From Nemania diffusa (taxonomy: Eukaryota > Ascomycota > Sordariomycetes > Xylariales > Xylariaceae): 64,000 bases of DNA. The position numbers were made by a program, and so were the translations under genes. The stretch spans positions 4,774,001 through 4,838,000 of the forward strand of contig JBBPUQ010000001.1 in assembly GCA_038501195.1 (NCBI GenBank), read 5' to 3'. Below are positions 10,501 to 21,214 of this stretch, in pieces. The notes under the pieces are model-generated. The model was not told where the DNA came from, made no database searches, and saw nothing but the letters and a program-made list of their open reading frames with translations. Every line of letters starts with the position of its first letter. The first letter of the stretch is position 1.

Positions 10501-13500
10501 TGTTGTTCAAAGTCCTTTCCGTGGTCGTCTTCCAAGATCTGGATAAACTGCTCGACCTCTTTGAGGATACCCCTTGAAACAATAAGATCAAGGGCCGTTG
10601 TAGACTTCTTGTCTTTGATCCAGAGTGTTTCTTGATTTCGAGCTACTAGTCGTCTGATTACAGAGAAGTGTCCATATTTAGCAGCCATATGCAAAGCTGT
10701 CTCCCCCGCTTCAGTTCTCATATTTGTGTCTGATTTATGCTCGAGCAGCTCACCAACACAGTTTAGATATCCATATCTCGCGGCGTGATGTAAAGCTGTC
10801 CACCCGTTCTTGTCTTGCGAGTCTAGATGGTCGTCATAGCGAAGCAAAACCTTGACAGCTTCTGCGTGACCTGCCTTGGCTGCTAGGTGAAGGGGTGTCA
10901 TCTGGTTATTTAGTTTAGGATTATCGACGAGAAATAGCCTAGAACAGATAGGGTTCTCGAGTATCAACTCAATTGTTCTGGAGTGGCCTCCCTTCGCGGC
11001 AATATGAAGCGCCGTTTTTCCGTGGTCACCTATTGTAGCCTCTCGCAGGGACTTTTCGGTCGTTCTACCCAAAAGTGCCTGGACAACGCGAGAATGTCCC
11101 TTTTCTACTGCCAACTCCAATGCAGACTTGCAGCCATTCTTGTTGGTGGGGATCCATAGTCCTCGCCTCGTTGATGTCGCGCAGCCTTTTCTCAATGGCG
11201 AGAGCTCTCTTGTGGGCCGGCGATGAACTCCTCGGGTCGGTCCTAGGCGGTGAGAGAATCGTTTGGGTTTAGTTGGTGAGCCGGGAGGATGATCTTGCGG
11301 CGATTGCTTGCCTTCCTTGTCGGTCGTTATAGCGCTCGCGCCGCCCGAATTTTGAACATTGTCCATATCACTAAAGATAGAGTTTAAGACATCTAGATGT
11401 CCTTCCCGAGCCGCTAAGTGAACGGGGGTCAGCCCTTTCATGTTTGTCATATTCACTGGATGACCCTCTATTCTAGCATCTTGCATAAGCTGCTCGACGA
11501 CTTTGACGTGGCCATGCATAGCTGCCAAGTGGAGCGCTGTATTTCCATCTGTTGACGATGGTTTATCCCTTTCGGCACCCTTATATAGTAGGATGGTTAC
11601 TGCATCAACGAATCCGCCCACAGCTGCGTACTTAAGCGCGTCATAGCCCGTGGAGCTTAGTGCATGCAGATCCGCACCATTAGATAGCAAAAGCTCGATA
11701 ACCTCTACCTGTCCGGTAAGAGCCGCGAGCTGAAGGCTTGTTTCAGACCATACAGAATCCATGATAGTATCAGTCAGAGTGCCTTGCGAGTCGCCTAAAT
11801 TTGAGCCCGCGTCAGAGTCCGAAGCTGAATCTGATTCTGAGTCGCTTGGTACCAAGTTGCGTTCGTCCTTTATTGTCCGGATATTAGGGTCAGTACCTCT
11901 CTCTAAAAATAGGGATACCAAATCTTTGTGGCCGGCACAAATGGCATGGTGGATTGGCGCATATCGGCTCTGGTCTGTTCTGTTGATACCGTGGGGGTCG
12001 ATGGTCAAAATGCTCTCTACAATGTCGGCAAAGCCTCGTGCAGCGGCGAGACCCAATGCGCCCTTTGATCTAATTCCCATTCCTAGCAACGTTTGGACGA
12101 CGTCATGGTGACCGTATTCTACAGCCAAGTCGAAACATTTGCTTATCTCATCTTCTTCAACATCCTCCTCTAACTTTGCTAGATCTTCTACAAGTCTGAT
12201 ACCATCCTCTACTAGGGGATATAAACCAAATTTGCAGATAATTCGGAGGGGGTTGTTGACAGAACCGGAGCTTTTGCATAGCGATGGATTCAAATGCTGA
12301 TACAAAGCTGCCCAAGTGCTGACTCGCTCGTCATCTTCAAGAAACTGTAGAACAAACCCTCGAGCAGCCTTTTGAGAGTTTGTCTTCAGAAAATGCTCAG
12401 GCCAATAGAGAGTTGCGTAGGCTAACAAACCAAATCCGTGGTCTATTCGAAAGAAGTATTGAGAGTGACTGTTACTTATCGATGCCAAAGCTAACTTTCC
12501 AACATGCTCTAGATATTGAAGACATTCATATAGAATGCGGCAGTCCTCATCCTTCTCACGGTACTCAGTGTCCCCTAGCTTGGAGGAACTCAAACACAGT
12601 TTGGTCGTGAGAAGATAGTCCCTGAAGGTAGAATGAATGAAAGAGACACGGTTATTCTCAACCTTAATGAGTGGTGCCATACACTCATGTAGGTCGCCAA
12701 GAATATCGCTCCTAATCATGTCTTGTATTTCGGAGACATAGTTTCGCTCACCATCGCGCTGTTGTTGTGTAGGTTCCGAAATCTCACTCAGGGCGACGGC
12801 TACCGCTAGTTCAGTTGGCCTTATAGGTCGAGCAGCATACGCGATCCATCGCAACCCAAGTAGCACCCAGGGGCGGCAGTCGTTCTTTATAGTACGGATA
12901 ACCTCATAGTAGCAATCCGAAAGAGAGCGCGGGAGTTTCTCTAATTTCTCCTTCAATTGCTTTCTTGTGCAACTCTTTGTTATCCACTGCAGCAAGATCA
13001 TATTGACCTTGATCAGCAAGTAAGTGGAACCGCTCAGGTATTTCTTCGCTTGCATCAGTACTGAATCGGCAAGGCCATCCCAAACTGTGTTGACTTGGAC
13101 AAGATCTTGGGTTCTGGACCGAATGTGTTGTTCTTTTAGTAACTCTATTTCTTGGCTTGCGCTGTCGAGAGCGATGCAACAACGTTGTTTCGTTTCGCTT
13201 CCCAAAGCCGGAACGCTTGGATGAGTGTCATTCATCGTTTGTGTATATAGCAGCTTGAATCGGCCGTTTCCAAATTCGACAAGCTCTTCCATCCGCTGCA
13301 CTGCATCTGCAGAAGATGGTACACATTGATCGATGCCGCAAACAAGGCAATATACTGATCCTCCCTGTTCTGTGAGGCTCATCACCATAGAACGAAGAAT
13401 AATCCAGAGGTATTCTGTAGTCAAAAACTCATGATTGGTCCAGAAGGCAGCTGCTGAAACTCGAGAAAATAGTTGAGGTTGGAATGAGACAAGCTGGCGA

Positions 13501-14780
13501 CAGAGTGAAAGACAAAGGCCGAAAAGGCCCTGAGCTCGAGGGTTGCTTCTGTTAATTACAAAACTAAGGGTGGTGATGTCTTGCATCTCGTGACTTTCTA
13601 ACAAGCCCCCTAGTACCCATGACGCCAAAGACGTGGCTCCCGATCCTGACGATCCGCTGATACAAAGAATGCTCATAGTTGGGTTGTTCTCCCAGTCTGC
13701 CAATGTGGCATGGCCGAACGCGTAGTCCAGCGTGTCTGCTGTTGCAAATGTTGGACGTAATTGGTGTGTTTGCGAGTCTAGCATGGACAATTTACGGATG
13801 AACTCGCGTAGTAGCGAATAATGAGCTACGTTAAAGTTAGTTGGGGGTTTCATCGGCGGCTTGCTAAAACGGGTTACAAACTGTTTCTCGTCGCTAATAT
13901 TTGTTCAACTGCGCTATCAGTGTTGGCTTTTCCTTTAGCAAAGCGCCATAGTTCTTCGTGTCGGCCATCACAACCGACGTTTTGCTTCCCCATGATCGAG
14001 CATTTCGTATCGATCTTTCCCTGCGTTAGCAAGCAACTTATTATTGATTCCCTCATATATATACATACCATCGGATTGTCTCGCGCTTCGTAAAAGTTGG
14101 TAACGTTAATTTTGCAGGGGACTATTCTGAAACTCTCGCTGACATATTTTAACTCTTTTACTAGTTGTGCTGCGAACCTGAGGGGATGTCTTGAGACCGG
14201 TGGGAGCGATGAAAGCAGACGCAAATGTAGGTATTCCCACGTTAGATTAGCAGTTGCCTTATGAGGCACGCCGAAGAAAAGCTGATTTCACGAAGGGACA
14301 GTCAGTTGCCATATAAAGCTTTGGCCAGATCTTAGTAGAACTTACTACTGCGGAAACGTGCAGGGTGAGTCCTCGATAGCGGGGCTCTTGTACCGCGGAT
14401 ATGAGAGCCTGGGAGGTTTAGTCAGTTACAGAAATAGTCTCGCGAGCTTTTGTTATTTACTTGTTTGACAACAAAGCCCCCGAACCCGTGTGCTAGGAAA
14501 ACTATTGGTGAAGGCTAGAAGACGTTATCAAAATAATCTTTTCGAAAAGGGTCATATAGCTTACTTTAGATTCGCCCCGGGTCTTCTGTAACTGTTCAAG
14601 CAGGGCATCCGCCCTTTGATGGAGACGGCAGTCGGAGCTCGAGGCATCGAGAAAAGAAAACCTGTCAATTAAGGCATGGGGAAATAGTTGCGAAAAGAAT
14701 ATATCGGGGCTTCCGCCGACATCTTCCTGTCGAATGGCGAGCCCGTCGACGAAGACTAGACTATATGAGTTTATCGTCAA
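7535..14780 (-). CDS. NLR-like protein: degenerate esterase-like domain, NACHT, ankyrin array, SPRY
   Basis: Fungal NLR/STAND proteins sense non-self or damage through repeats and signal through an N-terminal domain. Exons read by eye (minus): about 14,780-14,565, 14,514-14,461, 14,408-14,346, 14,281 to about 13,880, about 13,880-8,370, 8,312-8,174, 8,138-7,855 and 7,776-7,535. N-terminal pieces (SLVFVDGLA, IVFLAHGFGGFVVKQ, LFFGVPHKA, LVKELKYVSESFR) match the alpha/beta-hydrolase-like domain of such proteins, but the expected Ser of the HSLGG nucleophile elbow is Gly. The NACHT P-loop reads GSSGSGAT, lacking the Lys; Walker B is CLVCGIDQC. A long ankyrin array (over 20 repeats) follows, with an Asp/Ser-rich insert near 11,790-11,850. 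The SPRY domain (VYYFEVTL, AVGFCDDQASLNRMLGWDPG, GKLYPAVSLN) ends the protein. Two joints are odd: a 35-nt intron at 8,139-8,173 and an unresolved frame change near 13,880. The 5' start was not found. Confidence 0.8.
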
Positions 14781-15550
14781 CCATTTTCCATCGATTTTGG
14801 ATTTGGCACGGCAACTAAACTCACTGTATAGGTTGGTCCATCATGAATATTCAATCGATCGGTTAAATAGTGTCCGAAACTGGCATTTGTATTATAGCAA
14901 GGTCTCAGCGGGATGATATACGCTATAATTAAGTTGGATTGCGCTATTTTCTCGATGCCCACACTTTGAATTTCGGCAAACCTCCACAACATGTGGTAAC
15001 AGGAGCCGGTGATTTCAGAGCCTGGTAAGTCGCAAACCTGCCTATTTTCCCGATAATCTTAGATATGTGTTTAGGGACTCTCAGGGTAGCAAACGGTAAC
15101 AAGAATACAGTAGGATCTGTGAAGCACAAGCTGTTTATCGAGTGTAAAACTGTACTCAACTCGCTTCTGTGCGTAGAGGGGGCCACTTCGATGCCCCATG
15201 AACTCTGACGGTAGGGGAGAGAAGGGGGAGGGGGGTACAGCCTTGCGACAGAACAAGACGTAGCGGACGCGGATGATCGATGGTCGAGTTTAGCTACGCT
15301 AAGCAGTATTAAACGAGACGCCTCCGAGCTGATGCAGATACCTAACCTGTGGGAGTAGGAAATATGGGTACGTGTCAGCGGTAACTCTGCAGTGGTCCTG
15401 CAATGAATTTATGTTGTGCAACTACAAATAACGCGGAACATGAACGGCATTCACTTGATTCGCTGGCTGCAGCTTGAAGATGGCTGACTTATGATATCGT
15501 GTGTTGTTGTCCGCCCCCATGATTGGCTAAATACATCGGAATGACCCCAA
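14781..15550. other. Upstream region of the NLR-like gene; start exon probably here
   Basis: The esterase-like frame stays open upstream to about 14,850 without an ATG, so an upstream first exon is expected between here and 15,250. Several short minus ORFs exist but none could be joined with confidence. 15,260-15,550 holds the 3' flank of the next minus gene. Confidence 0.4.
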
Positions 15551-16441
15551 TCACTCTGGACGCTCAACTGCGGTCAGCCCCTCACCATCCAGGAGCGTAG
15601 CCACCATTACGTCCCCTACCTTCCTAAGATTGAGCTTGTCCATCTTGTCGAGTCTATGCAGCTCTGGATCCAGTGAGCTGATGGTTGCACGACCTGCTTC
15701 AGGAAGGTTGGCGGGATCGATTTCAACAGGGTCGATTGGGTCTTTTTTCTCTAGGCCGAAGAGGGTTTTGACTTTCCCGATGAAGTCGACGTCTGTCCTC
15801 ACCTTCACAGCGAAGGAAAAAGGCACATTCTGAGGGCGACGAAGAAGTACAGTCGCTCTCATAAAGTTTGGGATGCCGTCAGACTTGTACTCATTCTCCT
15901 CTAGTGTCCAGATCACTGTGTTAGCCTCACCAGTGAAATCCCGCCGCATGAGCCTCTTTTCCCCTGAGACCGCTGTGTAGTATGTCTGGTTCTTGATTTC
16001 TTCCATCTCCCATTGGATGCTCATTTGCGCCCCCGAAGCATCCACCCCGATATTGGTAGCAGCATTGAACCCCCATTTGACGTTCCGCTCCCTCTCTGTC
16101 TTATTAAGTGCCAATCTATCTTTGGGGGCGATGGCATGAACGACGGGGTCCCAGGCTGGTGAACCCCCAGCATCCTCGAATTGAAACGCCACGGTAGCCT
16201 TTTTGAATCTATGCCCGCCTTTGGCTAGGAATCGAAGCTCGAAAACCAAAAGAGTCGCGAAATCAAGTGTTTTGGAGAATTTACCGTGGGTAACCCCCAC
16301 AATGTCAACTTGAGTTGTAAGGGTGTTTCCTCTATCCACCAGGTTAGGGCGGAATCTCTGACCTTCGCTATTGCGGGTACGAAATTCCCCATCATCGATG
16401 GGCTCTTCATTCAAAGTTATAAGGAGTGGTTCGTCCATCAT
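15551..16441 (-). CDS. Unrecognised 296-residue protein beside the NLR-like gene
   Basis: A single exon with tandem ATGs at 16,441 and 16,438 (MMDEPLLITLNEE). It is soluble-looking, without signal peptide or membrane helix. The central part alternates hydrophobic and charged residues (LLVFELRFLAKGGHRFKKATVAFQFED), suggesting a beta-rich fold. The C-terminal half has DFTGEANTVIWTLEENE and ATVLLRRPQNVPFSFAVKVRT, then an acidic tail. I do not recognise a named domain; it reads like a conserved filamentous-fungal hypothetical. It lies head to head with the ankyrin-S8 gene across 605 bp, and tail toward the NLR-like gene's 5' end, so co-regulation with the peptidase gene is possible but not shown. 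Confidence 0.75.
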   Translation of the reverse strand: MMDEPLLITLNEEPIDDGEFRTRNSEGQRFRPNLVDRGNTLTTQVDIVGVTHGKFSKTLDFATLLVFELRFLAKGGHRFKKATVAFQFEDAGGSPAWDPVVHAIAPKDRLALNKTERERNVKWGFNAATNIGVDASGAQMSIQWEMEEIKNQTYYTAVSGEKRLMRRDFTGEANTVIWTLEENEYKSDGIPNFMRATVLLRRPQNVPFSFAVKVRTDVDFIGKVKTLFGLEKKDPIDPVEIDPANLPEAGRATISSLDPELHRLDKMDKLNLRKVGDVMVATLLDGEGLTAVERPE

Positions 16442-17046
16442 GTGTATCAGGGGCGTGCAATTCTGAGGTCAGAGAAGAAGCAAACCACGCTGACTCGGGA
16501 TTTTTAAAAGGGAGATATTGATGAGTTGGCACTGGAATATAGCTGTGATGGATTTGGGGAAGATGCTTCAAATTTATTGTAGTGGTGATGCGAGCCTATA
16601 CCTATTCGGATTTCATGGTACGCGGTATGAGATTCCCCCTAAAATAGGTTATACGCGTGTCATCTATTCTGTAGTCATGGAAATAATTGACGGCCTTATG
16701 CTACGTAAAGGGGAGTGATCTACATTTACTTCACAGCTTACGAGTGAGGCTGGGTGAACCGAGACGGAGCAGGTGCATGCTTCGCACCATCTCATATGCA
16801 TGAATCCGGACATAATCCGGAGGCATACAGCATATATTTGGGGTCCATTCTCATCCGGCACTATTACCCCTGTCATTGGCGTTGCACTTTTAACACACAA
16901 CTTCCACCCCGGCGAGGCTCCGTGGACATTTCGGTTCACTGTTTTCCCTCATACAGCTTCAATAAATTTTCGGTTGGGAACTTCTATACAGCACATACAC
17001 CATCTTATGTAGCCTTTTACGAGTAGACCCAGACACAGACTTTGCA
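16442..17046. promoter_or_regulatory. Shared divergent promoter region
   Basis: A 605-bp gene-free interval between the head-to-head genes at 15,551-16,441 (minus) and 17,047 onward (plus). Both promoters must lie within it. No TATA box or specific operator was assigned; short ORFs in it have no coding character. Confidence 0.5.
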
Positions 17047-20000
17047 ATGGATGAACGCAAGAAACACAAGGGAAATAAGGACAAGAGCGGCGATGGCCAA
17101 AAGATCAACAGCAAGAGCAGACCTACCAGGCATATATCGAGAGAGCAAGTCCCTAACAGGAGACAGAACGACCAGAAGCAGGAGGACAAACTTCTTAGCT
17201 TACTAGAGACGGCACTCAAAAATTTCCCAGGACCTTGCTCTGATACTTGTAATCCACACAAATGCGAGGATGCGTATGACGTGGAAAATCCTGAAGAGGA
17301 TGAGAAGTTGAAGCTTGATATGAAAACTTTCGAAAGCGAGTATCTTCACGATCTCAGGTCAGCGACTTCAGCTCCACTTGGAAGACAGACACTCTTACAC
17401 ATAATGGTGAACGAGTGGTCTAAGGACGATTGGTCCTTAAAGCAAAAGCGTTTTCTGGGCTGGATGCTACAGCAGCAGAACTTCCGTGTTATGTTGGAAG
17501 ATCAGAATGAAGATGGCGTTACGCCCATGCATATTGCTCTATCCAAGAAGGTGGACGAATTTGTGAACTGCGTTCTCGAAGCGAAGGGTCTAGGCAGCAT
17601 CATCAACATCTTGAAAAAGGACAGCACTTCGACCGGCAACTGTCTCCATATTGCCACCAAACACAACTTTCCCAACCTGAAGGCCATGATTGATAAATGC
17701 GCCAATGGCAGGGATGTTATTGTTTCTAAAAACCGATCACACAAGGACACGCCCTTGCATGTCGCCGTCAAGGACCTCATCCTACCAGTGATGATCGAAA
17801 ACCTACCCGAAGAGCCACCTGAAGATTCGACCGGTGACCTGCCTTCTGATACAGACTCCAAGGAAGGTGATGGAGAATATGAAGAAGTTAGATTTACTCA
17901 TGCCGATTTCTCGCGGGATCACGAGGACGATTCAGACTATCTACCAAGCCAACAGGATATAGATGCTGACGATAGTTCAGATGGTAAAGACTCTGAAGAC
18001 GACGAACCAAAACGGTATAGACCTGAAACTCGCCCGGAACGATTGGAAAGATTGCGAGCTATTCTTGCCAAGCTGGAAAAGGAGACTACCAGGCCGCGGC
18101 CCCCCCTCTCGTCTCATACTCATAAGGAAGGACGATTCGGGCATGTGGACACCTTGGAATTCTCGGCGGCTACATCACCACCAGAGTTCGTTGAACTTCC
18201 TCCTATTCATAGCGTTCGGCTCCTTGTCGAGGCGAACCCTGAAGCGCTCGAGATGCTCAACGAAGCAGACCGGACCCCGTATCGGGAACGGGAGGAAACT
18301 TTACTAAATGACATCGATGTGCAGGAAGTGATCTCGGAGTATGCGACACAGCGTATAGATGACTCAGAAGAAGAGGAGGAGGACTCCGATAGCGACTCCA
18401 CCCGGGAATTGGAACGGCAACAAAGAGTGGAAGATCGAGAGAAATGGGCGAGGCGCATGATTGTGGTTAAGGACCCCGTTGCTCATTACATTCGGTCGTA
18501 CTGTTTACGACATTCCAAGTCCCGTGAGGACGCCATGAAACGGCTCTATCAACCGGGGAAAGAATGTCACATAGAATTTGACCTTGCAGGGATGCCGGAT
18601 ACCGTGATCCCTCAAGCATATTTGGATCAGCTGGCACTACATCTCAAGTTTGAGAGCATCCTGAAATATGTTGCGTTACCGGCATTGTCAATTGAGCGCC
18701 AGCCATTATTGAATAGCACTACAAGGTTTGTTGTTAACTCTGTGTCCCGTATCACGTCCTCTGTCACCTACTAATGTACATGTAATCACTTAGCCGCAAC
18801 TCACAGCCAGTTGTACCAAACCTTCCTCGGGGTGGGTCTTCTGATCTAGTAACTGTCTTCGACTGGCTATGGCGTAATGGTGTGCGCGAGATCATCAAAG
18901 TGATGGTAGTCGACGACCGAGACCGGCCCCACGCCGACGCCGCGATTGTGGAAGCACTCTATGGATTCAAGGTGGAGGAATGGGATTGGAAGCGGGTAGA
19001 TCTCTGTAGTGACGTTATCCATGAGGCCTCGCCAACTATCAGGGAAGTGTCTCTGTATTGTTCGGGCAACAATGCTGTGCTAATGGGCTGGGCGAGTGCC
19101 GAAGGGCTGGGTAACCGCAAGAAGTTCCCTCGGCTGGAAAAGGTAAACATCTACGTCAGAGATGGTTTGGAGGACGTGACAGTTAGAAAGCGGAATTCGG
19201 ACAGATGCAAGGAGAGCATTGAGAAATATGGAGGAATTGGCCCTAATCACAAGAAAATCCAGGTAGAAATCATTCCGGACAAGAACAAAGTCAGCTTTTC
19301 ATCTGAGTTTTACAACGCTACTGACGGAAGGTATACTTCAGCAATCCTGTTCTATCTAGCCTCCGCAACGTCAAGACATGCACTTACTATATCATAGGGA
19401 TCCTCCATGGATCGAAAGCGTTCAGAATTTCTCCCGGTTTCTGAAGGCTGCTTCTGATAAGGAGGGCAATATTACACCAATCAAAATCGCCATCATCGAC
19501 GACGGCATCGATGCCACGGTAGTCGGCCTCCACAAAAAGATAGTCGGAGGCGCAACGTTTTGTCCTTACCCACATTCTTCTGAGCTTGTGAATTCATATT
19601 TCGTCCCGTCGGGAAAACACGGCACTCTAATGGCGCAGCTGATCTGCAGGCTCTGTCCAGATGTGCAACTTTACATCGCGAGACTCGAAGAGCTCCCTAC
19701 ATCCACCGGTAACGGCCGTCGTGTTACAGCAAGGTCAGCAGCAAAGGTATGTACATGCCCAGATGCACATAGAATATACAGATCTGTTTGACACGAGAAC
19801 CTAATATAGGCCGTCGACTGGGCCATCAGCTGTGGCGTTAACATTATATCTATGAGCTGGACAATACAAACCACGGGGACTGACAATCCCGACATGAAAA
19901 ACCTCCAAGCTGCTATCAACCGTGCCAATACATCCCATAATATCCTCATGTTCTGCTCCGCGAGCGACCAGGGCGGACACACCCCGGAACGGTGTTACCC

Positions 20001-20487
20001 GGGAGACTGGGGCCAATGTATCCGCATTGGCGGTGCCACTTTTGCGGGCGATAAGCTGACCTGGGTTGACGACAAGGTCGACTTTTGGTTCCCTGGCCGG
20101 AACGTCCCTTTTCCATCCAGCGACGGGAAGACAGTGGCCTATGAGTCCGGAAGTTCGGTAGCCACTGCTGCTGCTACCGGGCTGGCAGGAGTCTTACTAT
20201 ATGCCGCTCGACTAGTACATACGAACGAGACCAGAATTTTCCAGGACAGAGACGATCTACAGAACGCATTCAAGAGCATGGCGAGCGGATCAGACCAAAA
20301 GTTCCCAAGGTGCAACGAGATTCTAGGTGCATTATTCAAAGAAAAAATCTGGAGGGAAAAGAAACGGCAAATGCCAAGCACTGAGAGGGGAAACAGGAGT
20401 TTAAGTATTGAGACACTCTCCTGGGATATGTTCTCCAAGCCTGCGCTTAAGGAACTAATAGACCATATTCAGGTATATACCACCTAA
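17047..20487 (+). CDS. Ankyrin-like / subtilisin (peptidase S8) fusion protein
   Basis: Four exons: 17,047-18,725, 18,794-19,330, 19,398-19,746 and 19,810-20,487, joined in frame (introns 68, 67 and 63 nt, GTTTGT/GTATAC/GTATGT donors), giving about 1,080 residues. The N-terminus is Lys-rich. Residues about 110-240 hold ankyrin-like repeats (DGVTPMHIALSKK, GNCLHIATKHN, DTPLHVAVKDL). A long acidic Asp/Glu/Ser region and a middle domain of unknown type follow. The C-terminal S8 domain has Asp about 773 (IAIIDDGID), His about 813 (SGKHGTLMA) and Ser about 971 (ESGSSVATA), so the triad is complete; the usual oxyanion Asn region reads SASDQG. No signal peptide, so a cytosolic protease. Such S8 domains occur in fungal NLR networks as effector or maturation modules. 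The end may instead be spliced at 20,473-20,537, giving a tail of QGK. Confidence 0.88.
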
Positions 20488-20542
20488 AAGCTACGATCTT
20501 TTACTTCATACATTTTCACATTGGCTGACATGGATAGGGTAA

Positions 20543-20965
20543 ATGATCTCGCGTGGAAATATATATGGGCCCGCCGAAAACACTCTTGCTTGTGCTAGAG
20601 GCATAGTACCCTACCGGCAGTCAAGTGATATATATAATGGCGACAGCAATTACCTCATGCCATCTCACAATTATAGCATCGAAATTTTCGATGCTGATTT
20701 AAATGTGTTGCCCGTCGGGTTTCCTGGGAAAATCTACATCTCGGAATGCGACGCGTTGATATAAGGTATTATTATCTCAGACGGCCTAAAAAGTCAGAGT
20801 ATAAATTTGTTCTAAGGGAGTCAACTAGCTCGCCAATCAGGAGTTCCAGGTTCTACCGCTCGGGCGACATGGGCAGGTTTCTGCCCGAGGGTACATTCAA
20901 GGTACAGGGGCGAGTCGGCAGAGACAGCCAAGAGTCTATATTAATGTTCTACGTCAGACAGGTAA
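20543..20965 (+). pseudogene. Relic of an NRPS adenylation domain
   Basis: Adenylation domains activate an amino acid as its adenylate in non-ribosomal peptide synthetases. Two reading frames carry consecutive core motifs: IYGPAENT (A5-like YGPTE), then LPVGFPGKIYIS, a frame change and stop near 20,761, then YYLRRPKKSEYKF, RFYRSGDMGRFLPEGTFKVQGR (A7, YRSGD) and a damaged A8 (GRVGRDSQ). No condensation, carrier or other domain is seen on either side. This is about a quarter of a normal A domain, with at least one frameshift, so it cannot be functional. The motifs suggest a bimodular or PKS-NRPS-type origin, but that is uncertain. Confidence 0.75.
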
Positions 20966-21214
20966 GCTTGAGTTGTACATGCAATTCATGTAGGTACATT
21001 CTGTAAAATGCCGTCTTATACTTCTCGAGACAGGTGCGAATGCAAATTTTAATTTAGTTTGCATCGCTTATGCCCTTTCAATTCTTTAGCCTTTGTGCTA
21101 CATTTGAGACATTAGAATTGCATTTGTTTCAATGCCGATTTTAATCATTCTGACCGTGCACTTACAAGCGAGCGATGAAGCAAATAAGAAAAGCCCATCA
21201 GCCATCAAATGTCA

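Noticed and set aside
12380..12610. Plus-strand ORFs opposite the ankyrin gene
   Set aside because: Shadows of the long minus frame, without independent features.
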